A program made the translations under genes and the position numbers. DNA of 64,000 nt, from NCBI RefSeq assembly GCF_001693735.1, contig NZ_LWDV01000010.1, positions 740,552-804,551 of the forward strand, given 5' to 3'. The DNA is from Orenia metallireducens (GTDB lineage: Bacteria; Bacillota; Halanaerobiia; Halobacteroidales; Halobacteroidaceae). The notes under the pieces were generated by a model. That model was not told where the DNA came from. It was given only the letters and a program-made list of their open reading frames with translations, and made no database searches. The first letter of the stretch is position 1, and each line of letters opens with the position of its first letter. Below are positions 8,380-16,958 of the stretch, in pieces.

Positions 8380-10017
8380 TTATTTTAACTTATAAACTCT
8401 AGCCTCATAAGGTCTAAGTTCTAATTTATTAATACTTTCTCCCTCATCAACTTTATAATTACTAATCAATAACTCCTTACTATCAAAAGTAATTTCTTCA
8501 GGCAATACAAACTCAACCTTCTCTTCATAAAAATTAACTATAATTAATAACATTTCATCATCTAAAGTCCTTGTATAGGAAAAAATTTGCTCATCATCTT
8601 CTAATAATAATTGATAATCTCCATATATAATAATATCATTTTCTTTTCTTAATTGGATTAACTTTTTATAATAATAAAATATAGAATCTGAATCTTTTAA
8701 TGCATTTTCAACATTTATCCCTTTATAATTAGGGTTAACCCTTAGCCATGGCTCTCCTGTAGTAAAGCCAGCATTTTTAGTATCATCCCACTGCATTGGA
8801 GTTCTGGCATTATCCCGTCCATTCTTCCAAATTGCTTCCATCATCTCTTCATGGGTATAACCTTTTTTAATATTATCACGGTAGAAGTTTAAGATTTCAA
8901 GGTCATTATAGTCATCAATTGACTCATATTTAACATTAGTCATACCAATCTCTTCACCTTGATAAATATAAGGAGTCCCCTGCATAAAATGTAATAATGT
9001 AGCCAACATTTTAGCTGATTCTACACGGTATTCCTTGTCATTACCCCAACGTGATACAATACGAGGTAGGTCATGATTATTCCAAAATAATGAATTCCAT
9101 CCTTCACCTTTTAGCTCAGTCTGCCATTTACTTAAAACCTGCTTTAATTTCTTAAAATCTAATTCTTTCGGACGCCATTTACCTTCCTTTTCATCCCAAT
9201 CAAGTGTCATATGCTCAAATTGAAAGACCATTGATAATTCATTACGTTTAGGATTAGAATATAATTTAGCAATCTCTGGAGTCGCCCCCCAAGTCTCTCC
9301 TACTGTCAAGACATCATAGTTTCCAAAGGTTTCTCGATTCACCTCTTGTAAGAAGTCATGCAGTTTTGAGCCATTTCCAGTAATCTCTTTATCGACTTCT
9401 TTACCAATTAAATCAATTACATCCATTCGAAATCCACCAATTCCTTTTTCTAGCCAGAAATTCATCATATCATAAATCTCTTCTCTTAATTTAGGATTTT
9501 GCCAATTCAAATCAGGCTGTTTCTTACCAAATAGATGTAAATAATATTGACCTGTCTCTTCATCATACTCCCAAGCTGAACCACTAAAAGCCGACTGCAA
9601 TCCATTAGGCACATCTCCATCTTTAGGATCGCGCCAAATATAATAATCACGATAGGGGTTATCTTTAGACTTTCTAGCTTCAATAAACCAAGGATGTTCA
9701 TCAGATGTATGGTTAACAACTAAATCCATTATAATACGAATACCATGTTCTTGTGCCTTACTTATCAATTCTTCCATATCAACCATCGTTCCAAATTCTG
9801 GAGCAATATCTTGATAATCAGAGATATCATAACCATTATCATCCATTGGTGATTTATAAACTGGAGATAACCAGATTGCATCAATACCAAGTTCCTCTAA
9901 GTAATCTAACTTTTCAATAATGCCACGTAAATCTCCAACTCCATTACCTGTTGTGTCCTTAAAACTACGTGGATAAATTTGATATATTACTGATTCATGC
10001 CACCACTTTCTTTCCAT
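8380..10017 (-). CDS. malL: GH13 oligo-1,6-glucosidase / alpha-glucosidase
   Basis: 545-aa cytoplasmic GH13 enzyme with no signal peptide; hydrolyses short alpha-glucosides taken up by the adjacent ABC system. Conserved regions: DLVVNHTSDEHPWF, GFRMDVIDLI with nucleophile Asp 199, TVGETWG with acid/base Glu 241, and FWNNHDLPR with Asp 315; region V is QPDLNWQN. The valine right after the nucleophile Asp is the form associated with oligo-1,6-glucosidases (isomaltase activity) rather than strict alpha-1,4 enzymes, so an isomaltose/panose substrate is plausible. ATG 10017 lies 8 bases after AGGAGG; the GTG just before it is the alternative start. The gene is 17 bases behind malG and belongs to its operon. 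Confidence 0.92.
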   Translation of the reverse strand: MERKWWHESVIYQIYPRSFKDTTGNGVGDLRGIIEKLDYLEELGIDAIWLSPVYKSPMDDNGYDISDYQDIAPEFGTMVDMEELISKAQEHGIRIIMDLVVNHTSDEHPWFIEARKSKDNPYRDYYIWRDPKDGDVPNGLQSAFSGSAWEYDEETGQYYLHLFGKKQPDLNWQNPKLREEIYDMMNFWLEKGIGGFRMDVIDLIGKEVDKEITGNGSKLHDFLQEVNRETFGNYDVLTVGETWGATPEIAKLYSNPKRNELSMVFQFEHMTLDWDEKEGKWRPKELDFKKLKQVLSKWQTELKGEGWNSLFWNNHDLPRIVSRWGNDKEYRVESAKMLATLLHFMQGTPYIYQGEEIGMTNVKYESIDDYNDLEILNFYRDNIKKGYTHEEMMEAIWKNGRDNARTPMQWDDTKNAGFTTGEPWLRVNPNYKGINVENALKDSDSIFYYYKKLIQLRKENDIIIYGDYQLLLEDDEQIFSYTRTLDDEMLLIIVNFYEEKVEFVLPEEITFDSKELLISNYKVDEGESINKLELRPYEARVYKLK

Positions 10018-10033
10018 CACTATTTCCTCCTTT

Positions 10034-10930
10034 TTAACCTTTAACTGAACCTCTCATTACACCGCTAATAATCCATTTTTGAGCAAAGATATAAACAAGC
10101 AACATTGGTGCCAATGCCAAAATATACGAAGCAAAAGCTAAATTATAATCTGTACTAAATTGGGATTGAAAGACATATTGAACTAATGGTAATGTCATTA
10201 ATTCACGGTCATTTAATATAATTAATGGTAACATAAAGTCATTCCAAGCCCATAAAGCAGTTAAAATTCCTATAGTAGCATTAATAGGCTTTAATAATGG
10301 GAAGATAACCTTCCAAAAAATTTGCCATGTATTAGCTCCATCTATAATTGCTGCTTCCTCTAAAGATATCGGAAGAGATCTAATATAACCAATATAAATA
10401 AAGATATTAAGTGATAAACCATAAACAATATATAAGATAGTTAATCCCAGTCTATTATCTAATCCTAAGAAACTCATCTCTTTTACAATAGGTAACATAA
10501 TAATTGGGAAAGGAATAAACATCGCAGCAATAAAGTAATAATAAAGAAATCTAAAGAACTTTTTATCCATATTTCTAGCAATAGCATAAGCAACCATTGA
10601 ATTGGTTAATAATGTTATAAAGACAGTTGGAACAGCAATTAAACTACTATTTTTAAAACTGCGAAAATAATGGGTTAATTTCATCGCTTTACTGAAATTT
10701 TCCCAATGAAGCTCTTTAGGGAAGGCAAGTAAAGACTGAGCCAATTGTTGTGGACTCTTTAAAGCAACAGTTAGAGTTAAATAAAGAGGAAACAAAATTA
10801 TTAGAGAACCGATTAATAATAAAATTGTAGTCGTCCAATTTGTATCTTTATTTTTAAAAAATTTTATTAATGATAGTGATTTTTTTCTTTTGTGGTTAGT
10901 CTCTAAAGCAATTCCTTCTTGACTAGTCAT
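10034..10930 (-). CDS. malG: Carbohydrate ABC transporter permease, MalG type
   Basis: 298-aa CUT1 permease with a cytoplasmic basic N-terminus and six membrane helices beginning near residue 35. The EAA loop that docks on the ATPase is clear (EEAAIIDGANTWQIFWKVIF, about residues 191-210). The C-terminus ends SGVMRGSVKG, typical of MalG-like proteins. The start codon overlaps the malF stop codon (TAATG), implying translational coupling. GAGG-rich ribosome sites lie within the end of malF. Works with MalF, MalE and the MalK at 4722. Confidence 0.92.
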   Translation of the reverse strand: MTSQEGIALETNHKRKKSLSLIKFFKNKDTNWTTTILLLIGSLIILFPLYLTLTVALKSPQQLAQSLLAFPKELHWENFSKAMKLTHYFRSFKNSSLIAVPTVFITLLTNSMVAYAIARNMDKKFFRFLYYYFIAAMFIPFPIIMLPIVKEMSFLGLDNRLGLTILYIVYGLSLNIFIYIGYIRSLPISLEEAAIIDGANTWQIFWKVIFPLLKPINATIGILTALWAWNDFMLPLIILNDRELMTLPLVQYVFQSQFSTDYNLAFASYILALAPMLLVYIFAQKWIISGVMRGSVKG

Positions 10931-11796
10931 TATACCTCTACCTCCCTCTTTTGTAGAACTTTCATTTGGAAAACTGAAATTACCAAAATAACAATAAAAT
11001 AGATAACTGCATTAGCTGTCTGGTAAGCAAACTCTCCACCTGCAAATCCTCCATTATAAATTAATAGGGAGATTGATTCTGTAGAGCGACCTGGTCCACC
11101 ACCTGTTAAGGCTACAACATGATCAAATACCATTAAAAAACTCTTCATTGCTAAAACCATATTAATAGTAAAAAAAGGAGCGATTAGTGGAAATGTAATA
11201 GCTTTAAATTGCTGCCACTTGTTTGCACCATCAATACTACCTGCTTCATATAAAGTGTCATCAATTGTTTGTAAACCAGATAAGTATAACAAAGTATTAA
11301 ATCCACAAGCTTGCCATACTGCCAAAATTACTACACCAACCCAAGCTAAATCAGGATTTCCTAAAATACTCTTAGTTAAAGCATTAATTCCTAATACTTG
11401 TGCTATATCAGGTAGAAAAAAAGTGAAGATATAATTAAAGATATAGCCAACAATTAAAACACTTAAAATATTGGGTATAAAGTAAATTGCTCGTAAGGTA
11501 GTCTTAAATTTAATTTTAGCATTCAAACCTATAGCAATTGCCAAACTGATAACATTCACTAAAATAGTAGCTACAATCGCAAATTTAAAAGTAAAGAGAT
11601 AAGAATCTAAAGCACGAGCATCCTTGAATAAATTAATATAATTTTTTAATCCTACAAATTCCCAAGTCCCATAACCTCTCCAATTAGTAAAACTATAAAA
11701 AAGTCCAGTTAAAGCTGGAAGAGTATGAAAAGCAAAGAATAATACCAATGCTGGAATTGCCATCAAATAAAATGCTTTAGTATTTTTTTTTAGCAA
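10930..11796 (-). CDS. malF: Carbohydrate ABC transporter permease, MalF type
   Basis: 288-aa CUT1 permease with six predicted membrane helices; short MalF without the large periplasmic loop of enteric MalF. EAA loop at YEAGSIDGANKWQQFKAITF (about residues 181-200). The start is TTG 11796, with GAGGGGGG 6-7 bases upstream. It is separated from malE by a 99-base hairpin element plus a separate stem-loop, an arrangement that would let the binding protein be made in excess over the permeases. Confidence 0.92.
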   Translation of the reverse strand: MLKKNTKAFYLMAIPALVLFFAFHTLPALTGLFYSFTNWRGYGTWEFVGLKNYINLFKDARALDSYLFTFKFAIVATILVNVISLAIAIGLNAKIKFKTTLRAIYFIPNILSVLIVGYIFNYIFTFFLPDIAQVLGINALTKSILGNPDLAWVGVVILAVWQACGFNTLLYLSGLQTIDDTLYEAGSIDGANKWQQFKAITFPLIAPFFTINMVLAMKSFLMVFDHVVALTGGGPGRSTESISLLIYNGGFAGGEFAYQTANAVIYFIVILVISVFQMKVLQKREVEV

Positions 11797-11816
11797 CTTA
11801 ATCCCCCCTCAATAAT

Positions 11817-11915
11817 AGTTGACAGTTTACAGTTAAGTTCTAAAAATTTTTACAAAATATCCAGATTGTAAATTTTTGTTTTTAACTATCAACCATCAAC
11901 TGTACACTGTCAACT
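11817..11915. repeat. 99-base MITE-like hairpin element
   Basis: Two 18-base arms (11817-11834 and 11898-11915) are inverted copies with one mismatch (AGTTGACAGTTTACAGTT). Inner arms also pair (AAAAATTTTTACAA with TTGTAAATTTTT). The element sits between malE and malF inside the operon. It has no coding capacity. Confidence 0.75.
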
Positions 11916-11944
11916 ATGGAGATAAAGCAAAGCTTTATCTCCAT
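11916..11944. terminator. stem-loop directly after malE
   Basis: 13-bp perfect stem with a 3-base loop (ATGGAGATAAAGC, aaa, inverse) abutting the malE stop codon. No T-run follows on the minus strand, so it is more likely a partial terminator or mRNA-stabilising structure between malE and malFG. Confidence 0.7.
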
Positions 11945-13183
11945 TTATTGTCTAGAATATACCTTATCCCATTCATTATCTAATTTATCTAAGAATGCAC
12001 CAACATCACCATTTAATAAGAACTCTTGAACTAAGTTAGGCACTTGCATTCCAGATGGATAATAGTGATCTGGAAACGCAGCTATTTTTCCACTTTCAAA
12101 GTATGGTTTTAAATCATCTACCATTGGGTTATTCTGATAAACTCCTTTAACTGTTGAGAAAGTTCTCTCTTGATCAATATAATATTGAGCATTTTCTTTT
12201 TCTAATAAGAAGTGAATAAATTTCTTAGCTGCTTCAGCCTCTTTACCATCTAATTTAGCAGACATTGTTAATACCGTATCTACCCCTGAAACTAGTTTGT
12301 TCTCACTTACATTATTAACTGCCGGAAGAGCAAAAGCCCCTATTTTAATATCTGGATTAGCTTGCTCAATTGACCCAATTGCCCATACCCCTTGTAAATA
12401 CATTACTGCCTTACCTTTAGCAAAAGCTGTGTTTCCTTGATTATAACCCATCCCAAAGTTATCATTATGATCATAATCTAATAAAGAATATAATCTCTTT
12501 GCAACCTCATCATATCGTTCTTTAAAAGTAGTCTGACCAACTATTCTTTGCTTAATAAAATCTTCACCTTGTAAATTAGCAGCTAAAGAGTTCCAAGGAA
12601 TCATTGCAGTCCAAGCATCCTTAAACGTTAAGTAAAATGGAGTTTCACCAGCACTTTTAATCTTTTCTGCCGTAGCAATAAATTCATTCCATGTCTTAGG
12701 AATCTCTAATCCCAATTCCTTAAACTTATCTTTATTATAAAGAACAGTATTAGCATTTGATGTATAAGGAATTCCATAATTGTTTACTCTACCATGTAAA
12801 TCTTGCAACATCCTTATATATGATTCTTGGACTTCTTTAAGTTTAGGATCATCAGAAAAAGAAGCTAAGATTCCTGCTTTAGCCAATTCACCATAAATAG
12901 CATTTCCACCAAGCCCCATCACTTCTGGTATATCATTTTTAGCTAAACGAGATCTTAATACTGTTTCAGATTCAGGAACAAAATTCTGTTCAATATCAAT
13001 ATCAGGATTTTCCTTTTCAAATTTAGCGATTAAGTAATCATAAGTCTCTACTGCTTCTTGCTTATTCTGGAAAAATTCTAATTTAATCTTTCTTCCATCG
13101 ATAGCCTCTTGCTTACCTCCACATCCAGTCAAAAACAGTCCAACCAATAAAACGAATAAGATAAAAACAGATATTTTTTTCAT
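11945..13183 (-). CDS. malE: Sugar-binding lipoprotein, MalE-type
   Basis: 412-aa extracellular solute-binding protein (family 1). The N-terminus is a lipoprotein signal: KK, hydrophobic core, lipobox LTGC with the lipid-modified Cys near residue 21. The mature part shows family segments such as KWEKENPDI-like FEKENPDIDIEQ, IPKTWNEFIATAEK and GKAVMYLQGVWAIGS. Start at ATG 13183 is preferred over the TTG one codon earlier because it is 5 bases from GGGGG. It delivers a malto- or isomalto-oligosaccharide-like sugar to MalFG; the exact ligand cannot be read from sequence. A full sigma-A promoter flanked by two LacI operators lies about 180 bases upstream. Confidence 0.92.
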   Translation of the reverse strand: MKKISVFILFVLLVGLFLTGCGGKQEAIDGRKIKLEFFQNKQEAVETYDYLIAKFEKENPDIDIEQNFVPESETVLRSRLAKNDIPEVMGLGGNAIYGELAKAGILASFSDDPKLKEVQESYIRMLQDLHGRVNNYGIPYTSNANTVLYNKDKFKELGLEIPKTWNEFIATAEKIKSAGETPFYLTFKDAWTAMIPWNSLAANLQGEDFIKQRIVGQTTFKERYDEVAKRLYSLLDYDHNDNFGMGYNQGNTAFAKGKAVMYLQGVWAIGSIEQANPDIKIGAFALPAVNNVSENKLVSGVDTVLTMSAKLDGKEAEAAKKFIHFLLEKENAQYYIDQERTFSTVKGVYQNNPMVDDLKPYFESGKIAAFPDHYYPSGMQVPNLVQEFLLNGDVGAFLDKLDNEWDKVYSRQ

Positions 13184-13340
13184 CAAATCCCCCTTAAATA
13201 CTATTTTTAATATTTAGGATGTACTTTATCAAACTATTATGTTCATACAGTTTTTATCTTATTACTCGTTTATCTTATTAAAACTATACCTTATTATACT
13301 TATACGAATATCTTATTAAATTATAGATAACTGCTCTAGT

Positions 13341-13356
13341 TTGGAACCACTTCCAA
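13341..13356. promoter_or_regulatory. LacI-type operator downstream of malE promoter
   Basis: TTGGAACCACTTCCAA, an interrupted palindrome (TTGGAA, 4 bases, TTCCAA). It lies at roughly +5 to +20 of the predicted malE transcript. Confidence 0.75.
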
Positions 13357-13367
13357 TAAACTCAAAA

Positions 13368-13396
13368 AATATAATCGCTTAATAAAGCACTGTAAA
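13368..13396 (-). promoter_or_regulatory. malE: sigma-A promoter of malEFG-glucosidase
   Basis: Minus-strand TTTACA (13396-13391), 17-base spacer, TATATT (13373-13368). Transcription would start near 13361, with a leader of about 175 bases. Confidence 0.65.
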
Positions 13397-13437
13397 TTTT
13401 ATAATCTTATATGCTTATATTTGAACTTTACAATCTT

Positions 13438-13453
13438 CTGGAACCCCTTCCAA
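13438..13453. promoter_or_regulatory. LacI-type operator upstream of malE promoter
   Basis: CTGGAACCCCTTCCAA, second copy of the operator, centred 97 bp from the first one, at about -77 to -92. The pair brackets the promoter, consistent with repression by DNA looping. Confidence 0.72.
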
Positions 13454-13526
13454 TTACATTGTATATTTTTTCTAATATTTTGTCAAGTTATTTTTTATTC
13501 TCTACTATAAAAATTTGAATATAAAA

Positions 13527-13548
13527 AGGAGCTTTTTAAAAAGCTCCT
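13527..13548. terminator. terminator of phosphoglucomutase gene
   Basis: 22-base perfect palindrome (AGGAGCTTTTT and inverse) 16 bases after the stop, followed by TTTTTAT on the minus strand. Confidence 0.8.
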
Positions 13549-13563
13549 CTCCTTTAAACAATT

Positions 13564-15282
13564 TTATTCTTCAATTAATTTCATTACAGCCTCTTTTAAG
13601 CTAGATAATTTTTTATCTGCTGCTTGATTGCTATCTGCTCTAACAGAGAAGTAGAACTTAATCTTTGGTTCTGTACCAGATGGTCTAACTGTTACTAAGC
13701 TATCATCTTCTAATAAGAATTGTAATACATTAGATTCTGGTAAATCGATAGTTTTTTCTTCTCCATTAACCACATCATATTCCTTACTTACTAAGTAATC
13801 CTTGATAACTACTACCTTCTGTCCATTAATCTCCTCTGGACTATCTTCTCTTAAAGATTTGAGTAGGTCAGCAATCTTCTCTTTTCCTTCTTTTCCTGGC
13901 ATAGTAATTGCTTCCAAATCAGCTTTATAATAACCATACTCTTCATACATTCTCATTAGCTCTTCATAGATTGAGCTCTTTTTGGATTTATAATAAGCCG
14001 CCATCTCTGCAATTAACATAGTAGCTACTATCGCATCCTTATCACGAGCATGAATTCCATATAAGTATCCATAGCTTTCTTCAAATCCAAAGATATACTC
14101 TTTATCATACTTACCTTCTTCAAACTCTTTAATCTTTTCACCAATATATTTAAATCCAGTTAATGTATCCATTACATCAAGACCATACTTCTTAGCAATC
14201 GGCTTGATCATCTCTGTAGTTACAACAGTTTTAATGACTACACCATTCTCAGGCACCTCTTCTAAAGAGTTTACAATATACTCAGTCAATAGGATTCCAA
14301 CTTGATTTCCATTTAAGAATACCCATTCTCCCTTAGTATCCTTAACAGCAATACCTACACGATCTGCATCAGGATCAGTTGCCATAATCAACTCTGCACC
14401 CTTCTTTTCAGCCAATTCAATCCCTAAATCAAATACTGCTGGCTCCTCTGGATTAGGATAAGATACTGTAGAGAAGTCAGGATCAGGCTTCTCTTGCTCT
14501 GCTACTACATGAAGATTCTTAAAGCCTAATTCATCTAAAACTCTCTGTACAGGCATATTTCCTGTTCCATGTAATGGTGTATAAACAATATGTAAGTCAT
14601 CAGCTACCTCTTTGATAACCTTAGGATTTAAAGATAAATCCTTTAAAGTCTTGATATACTTATCATCCATTTCAGGAGCGATAATCTCAAATAAACCTGC
14701 TTGACGAGCCTCTTCTTCAGAGATAGTCTTAACATTATCAAAGCTATCAATAGCATTAACCTCTCCGATAATCCCTTTATCATGGGGTGGCACAACTTGG
14801 GCTCCATCTTCCCAGTATACTTTATAACCATTGTACTCTGGCGGATTATGGCTTGCTGTTATCATAATCCCTGCAGTAGCTTTTAGCTCTCTAACTGCAA
14901 AAGATAACTCTGGAGTAGGTCGTAAATCATCAAAAAGATAGGCTTTGATTCCATTTGCTGCTAAGACCAAAGCTGCCTCTACTGAAAACTCCCTTGATTT
15001 ATGTCTAGAATCATGGGAAATAACTACACCTTTAGATTTATCACCATTCTTCTCAATATAGTTAGCCAAACCTTGAGTAGCTTTTCTAATAGTATACTTA
15101 TTGATTCTATTAGTACCTGCTCCAATAATACCTCTTAAACCACCAGTCCCAAAATCTAAGCTGGTATAAAATCTCTCCTCAATCTCCTTCTCATTGCCAG
15201 CTATTGACTTTAACTCTTCTTTTGTCTGCTGATCAAAGTAGTCACTCTTCAACCATTCTTCGTACTTAACTTTATAGCTCAT
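13564..15282 (-). CDS. pgcA: Phosphoglucomutase/phosphomannomutase (PgcA type)
   Basis: 572-aa alpha-D-phosphohexomutase interconverting glucose 1-phosphate and glucose 6-phosphate. Catalytic phosphoserine loop TASHNPPEYNGYK with Ser 144, metal loop DPDADR at 303-308, sugar-binding loop GFEESYGY and phosphate-binding loop RPSGTEPKIKF near the C-terminus. The AGGAGAG site lies just before ATG 15282. It precedes the mal operon but is separated from it by its own terminator, so it is an independent unit; functionally it could link maltodextrin phosphorolysis or UDP-glucose synthesis to glycolysis. Confidence 0.93.
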   Translation of the reverse strand: MSYKVKYEEWLKSDYFDQQTKEELKSIAGNEKEIEERFYTSLDFGTGGLRGIIGAGTNRINKYTIRKATQGLANYIEKNGDKSKGVVISHDSRHKSREFSVEAALVLAANGIKAYLFDDLRPTPELSFAVRELKATAGIMITASHNPPEYNGYKVYWEDGAQVVPPHDKGIIGEVNAIDSFDNVKTISEEEARQAGLFEIIAPEMDDKYIKTLKDLSLNPKVIKEVADDLHIVYTPLHGTGNMPVQRVLDELGFKNLHVVAEQEKPDPDFSTVSYPNPEEPAVFDLGIELAEKKGAELIMATDPDADRVGIAVKDTKGEWVFLNGNQVGILLTEYIVNSLEEVPENGVVIKTVVTTEMIKPIAKKYGLDVMDTLTGFKYIGEKIKEFEEGKYDKEYIFGFEESYGYLYGIHARDKDAIVATMLIAEMAAYYKSKKSSIYEELMRMYEEYGYYKADLEAITMPGKEGKEKIADLLKSLREDSPEEINGQKVVVIKDYLVSKEYDVVNGEEKTIDLPESNVLQFLLEDDSLVTVRPSGTEPKIKFYFSVRADSNQAADKKLSSLKEAVMKLIEE

Positions 15283-15507
15283 AATATCTCTCCTTCTCTT
15301 TTAATTACTCGTTATATATTTTACACTAAAAGAATAGTTTTTAGCAAATAATTTAAAATAATCAATATCTATATAATTTTAGATATTAAATCTTTCTAAG
15401 ATAGATATTATATAAACCTCTCCAATAAATCCTTATTGATATTTTAAAAGGATTACTAAGAACTTGAAACCTATTTATCCAACTTTTATTTGCTTAAGCA
15501 ATAAAAA

Positions 15508-15537
15508 ATCAGTAACTGGACTGATCCAATTACTGAT
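15508..15537 (-). terminator. terminator after MetS-like peptide gene
   Basis: Stem of 8 bp (ATCAGTAA/TTACTGAT), one mismatch, then 3 bp, loop of 6, followed by TTTTTTAT on the minus strand. It lies 24 bases after the small gene. The stretch 15283-15507 holds nothing else clear. Confidence 0.8.
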
Positions 15538-15561
15538 ATAAACTAATCATTAATATCAGAA

Positions 15562-15669
15562 TTAACCTCTTTCTCTTTCTCCTTTAATAAACCTATAGAT
15601 ACAATACCCTAATCCACCATAAAGAACTACAGAACCAAAGATAAGCATTCCAATTGCTGAAGCACTCAT
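15562..15669 (-). CDS. MetS-family small membrane subunit, 35 aa
   Basis: A 35-residue peptide starting MSASAIGMLIFGSVVLYGG, one membrane helix (about residues 5-26) and a basic/acidic tail KGERERG. It is too short for routine gene finding but has an excellent AGGAGGAG site 6 bases before ATG 15669 and its own terminator. The pattern (short N-terminus, FGsvvLyGGL helix, charged tail) is that of MetS-like small subunits that accompany neurotransmitter:sodium symporter (NSS) transporters. No NSS transporter lies next to it here, so its partner must be elsewhere or it acts alone. Family call is from pattern memory. Confidence 0.65.
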   Translation of the reverse strand: MSASAIGMLIFGSVVLYGGLGYCIYRFIKGERERG

Positions 15670-15773
15670 TGTAGCTCTCCTCCTTTTCTAGGTAATAACA
15701 TAAAAGAAGAATAAATCTTTATTAATTATTCGATATATTATATTTCTATTCCTCTTTTAGATAGTCAAAATAA

Positions 15774-16679
15774 TTAATTCCATTTCTTTACTATTTTCAC
15801 ATCTTTAAAATAATAATTTACTATCTCTTCTGCCTTCTTTCCTTTTTGCGCCATATTATAAGCACCCCATTGACTCATCCCTACTCCATGCCCATAACCA
15901 CTACCACTAAAGGTAAAACTATTTCCAGATCTTCCAATAGATTTAATTAATGTAGACTTTAGTTTATCAGGACCGATTAAAGTTCTAAATTCCGCCCCAT
16001 GTAATTGCATACTTCCCTGTTCATATATAATCTCAATTTGAACTATCCTTCCTGTATCATCTCTTTTTAGCACTTGAATATCTTTTACCTGTACAATTTT
16101 CTCTCCAGCTCTTTCTAAAGCCTTTGCTAATTCTTCTAATCCAACACTTACTTGCCAATCTTGAATATCGGCTGGTGCTAAACCATCTGGAGATTCTACA
16201 CTATGAATATAGGGAGGCTCTGCTTCTTTATAAGCTAAGCCAGCTTTAGCACTGGTAGTCTGTCCTCCAGCACTTGAATGAAACCACCCTTGAATATATT
16301 CACCCTGATAAGTAATTACTTCCCCTCTAGTCATCTTAATCGCTTCTCTAATTTCAGGGGTTATATTCTCTGGTCTATATGCTTGAGCCTCTTCATGCCT
16401 AGCACTAATTGTATTATTTCCATTCTCCTCTAAACGTTTTAGAGTAAAGGTCCTAGCAATAATAGCTTGGGCTGCATAAGCATTTTTCTCCCATCCTTTC
16501 TTCATCTCACCTGCAACTACTCCTGCAATATATTCCTCTATTTTCATCTTATTTATCCTACCATCAGCTAATTTAACTTGAATTGTAGGCTCTTCTCCCT
16601 GAGTTCCTTGTTGCCCACAACCTATTAAGTTTAATATAACTATAAAAACAACACATCTCTTTAATAATCTCATCATCAT
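15774..16679 (-). CDS. SpoIID/LytB-domain lipoprotein
   Basis: 301-aa exported protein with a short lipoprotein signal (hydrophobic VVFIVILNLIGC, lipobox Cys near residue 21) followed by a SpoIID domain across nearly the whole mature part. Typical motifs: EEYIAGVVAGEM, NAYAAQAIIARTFTL, WFHSSAGGQT, and the C-terminal GYGHGVGMSQWGA. SpoIID is a lytic transglycosylase acting on glycan strands stripped of peptides during engulfment; related SpoIID/LytB lipoproteins act elsewhere on the envelope. Lack of spoIIQ/murAA context means this is probably a paralogue rather than SpoIID itself. ATG 16679 follows GGAGAGGG. Confidence 0.85.
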   Translation of the reverse strand: MMMRLLKRCVVFIVILNLIGCGQQGTQGEEPTIQVKLADGRINKMKIEEYIAGVVAGEMKKGWEKNAYAAQAIIARTFTLKRLEENGNNTISARHEEAQAYRPENITPEIREAIKMTRGEVITYQGEYIQGWFHSSAGGQTTSAKAGLAYKEAEPPYIHSVESPDGLAPADIQDWQVSVGLEELAKALERAGEKIVQVKDIQVLKRDDTGRIVQIEIIYEQGSMQLHGAEFRTLIGPDKLKSTLIKSIGRSGNSFTFSGSGYGHGVGMSQWGAYNMAQKGKKAEEIVNYYFKDVKIVKKWN

Positions 16680-16845
16680 CTAATCCCTCTCCTTTATAAG
16701 CATAGTATCTCATCTTACTTTCACTTCTATTCAATCTACCCTTGACTTTAATCAGAAAAGCCAATATAATAGCAACATAAATTACATAAAATTGGTGATG
16801 AGGCTTACCTTGATATTCTTGATATATCAAAACCGTCTTTAGACT

Positions 16846-16879
16846 AATAGCTTCTACTCCCTAGGGAGTAGAAGCTATT
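16846..16879. terminator. 34-base palindrome in divergent intergenic region
   Basis: Perfect palindrome (15-bp stem with CTAG loop region) followed by TTTTTATTTT on the plus strand. No plus-strand gene ends here; it lies 80 bases before the antiporter gene and could be a leader attenuator of that gene, or a stray bidirectional terminator. Confidence 0.6.
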
Positions 16880-16958
16880 TTTATTTTCCATTTATTTCTA
16901 TGAAGTGATAAATATCTCTTGCTCTCACCATCAATTATAACTTCAAGGAGGACTCAGA

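Noticed and set aside
16573-16830. 85-codon minus-strand frame upstream of and overlapping the SpoIID-like gene
   Set aside because: Overlaps the start of a well-supported gene by about 100 bases and has no ribosome site.
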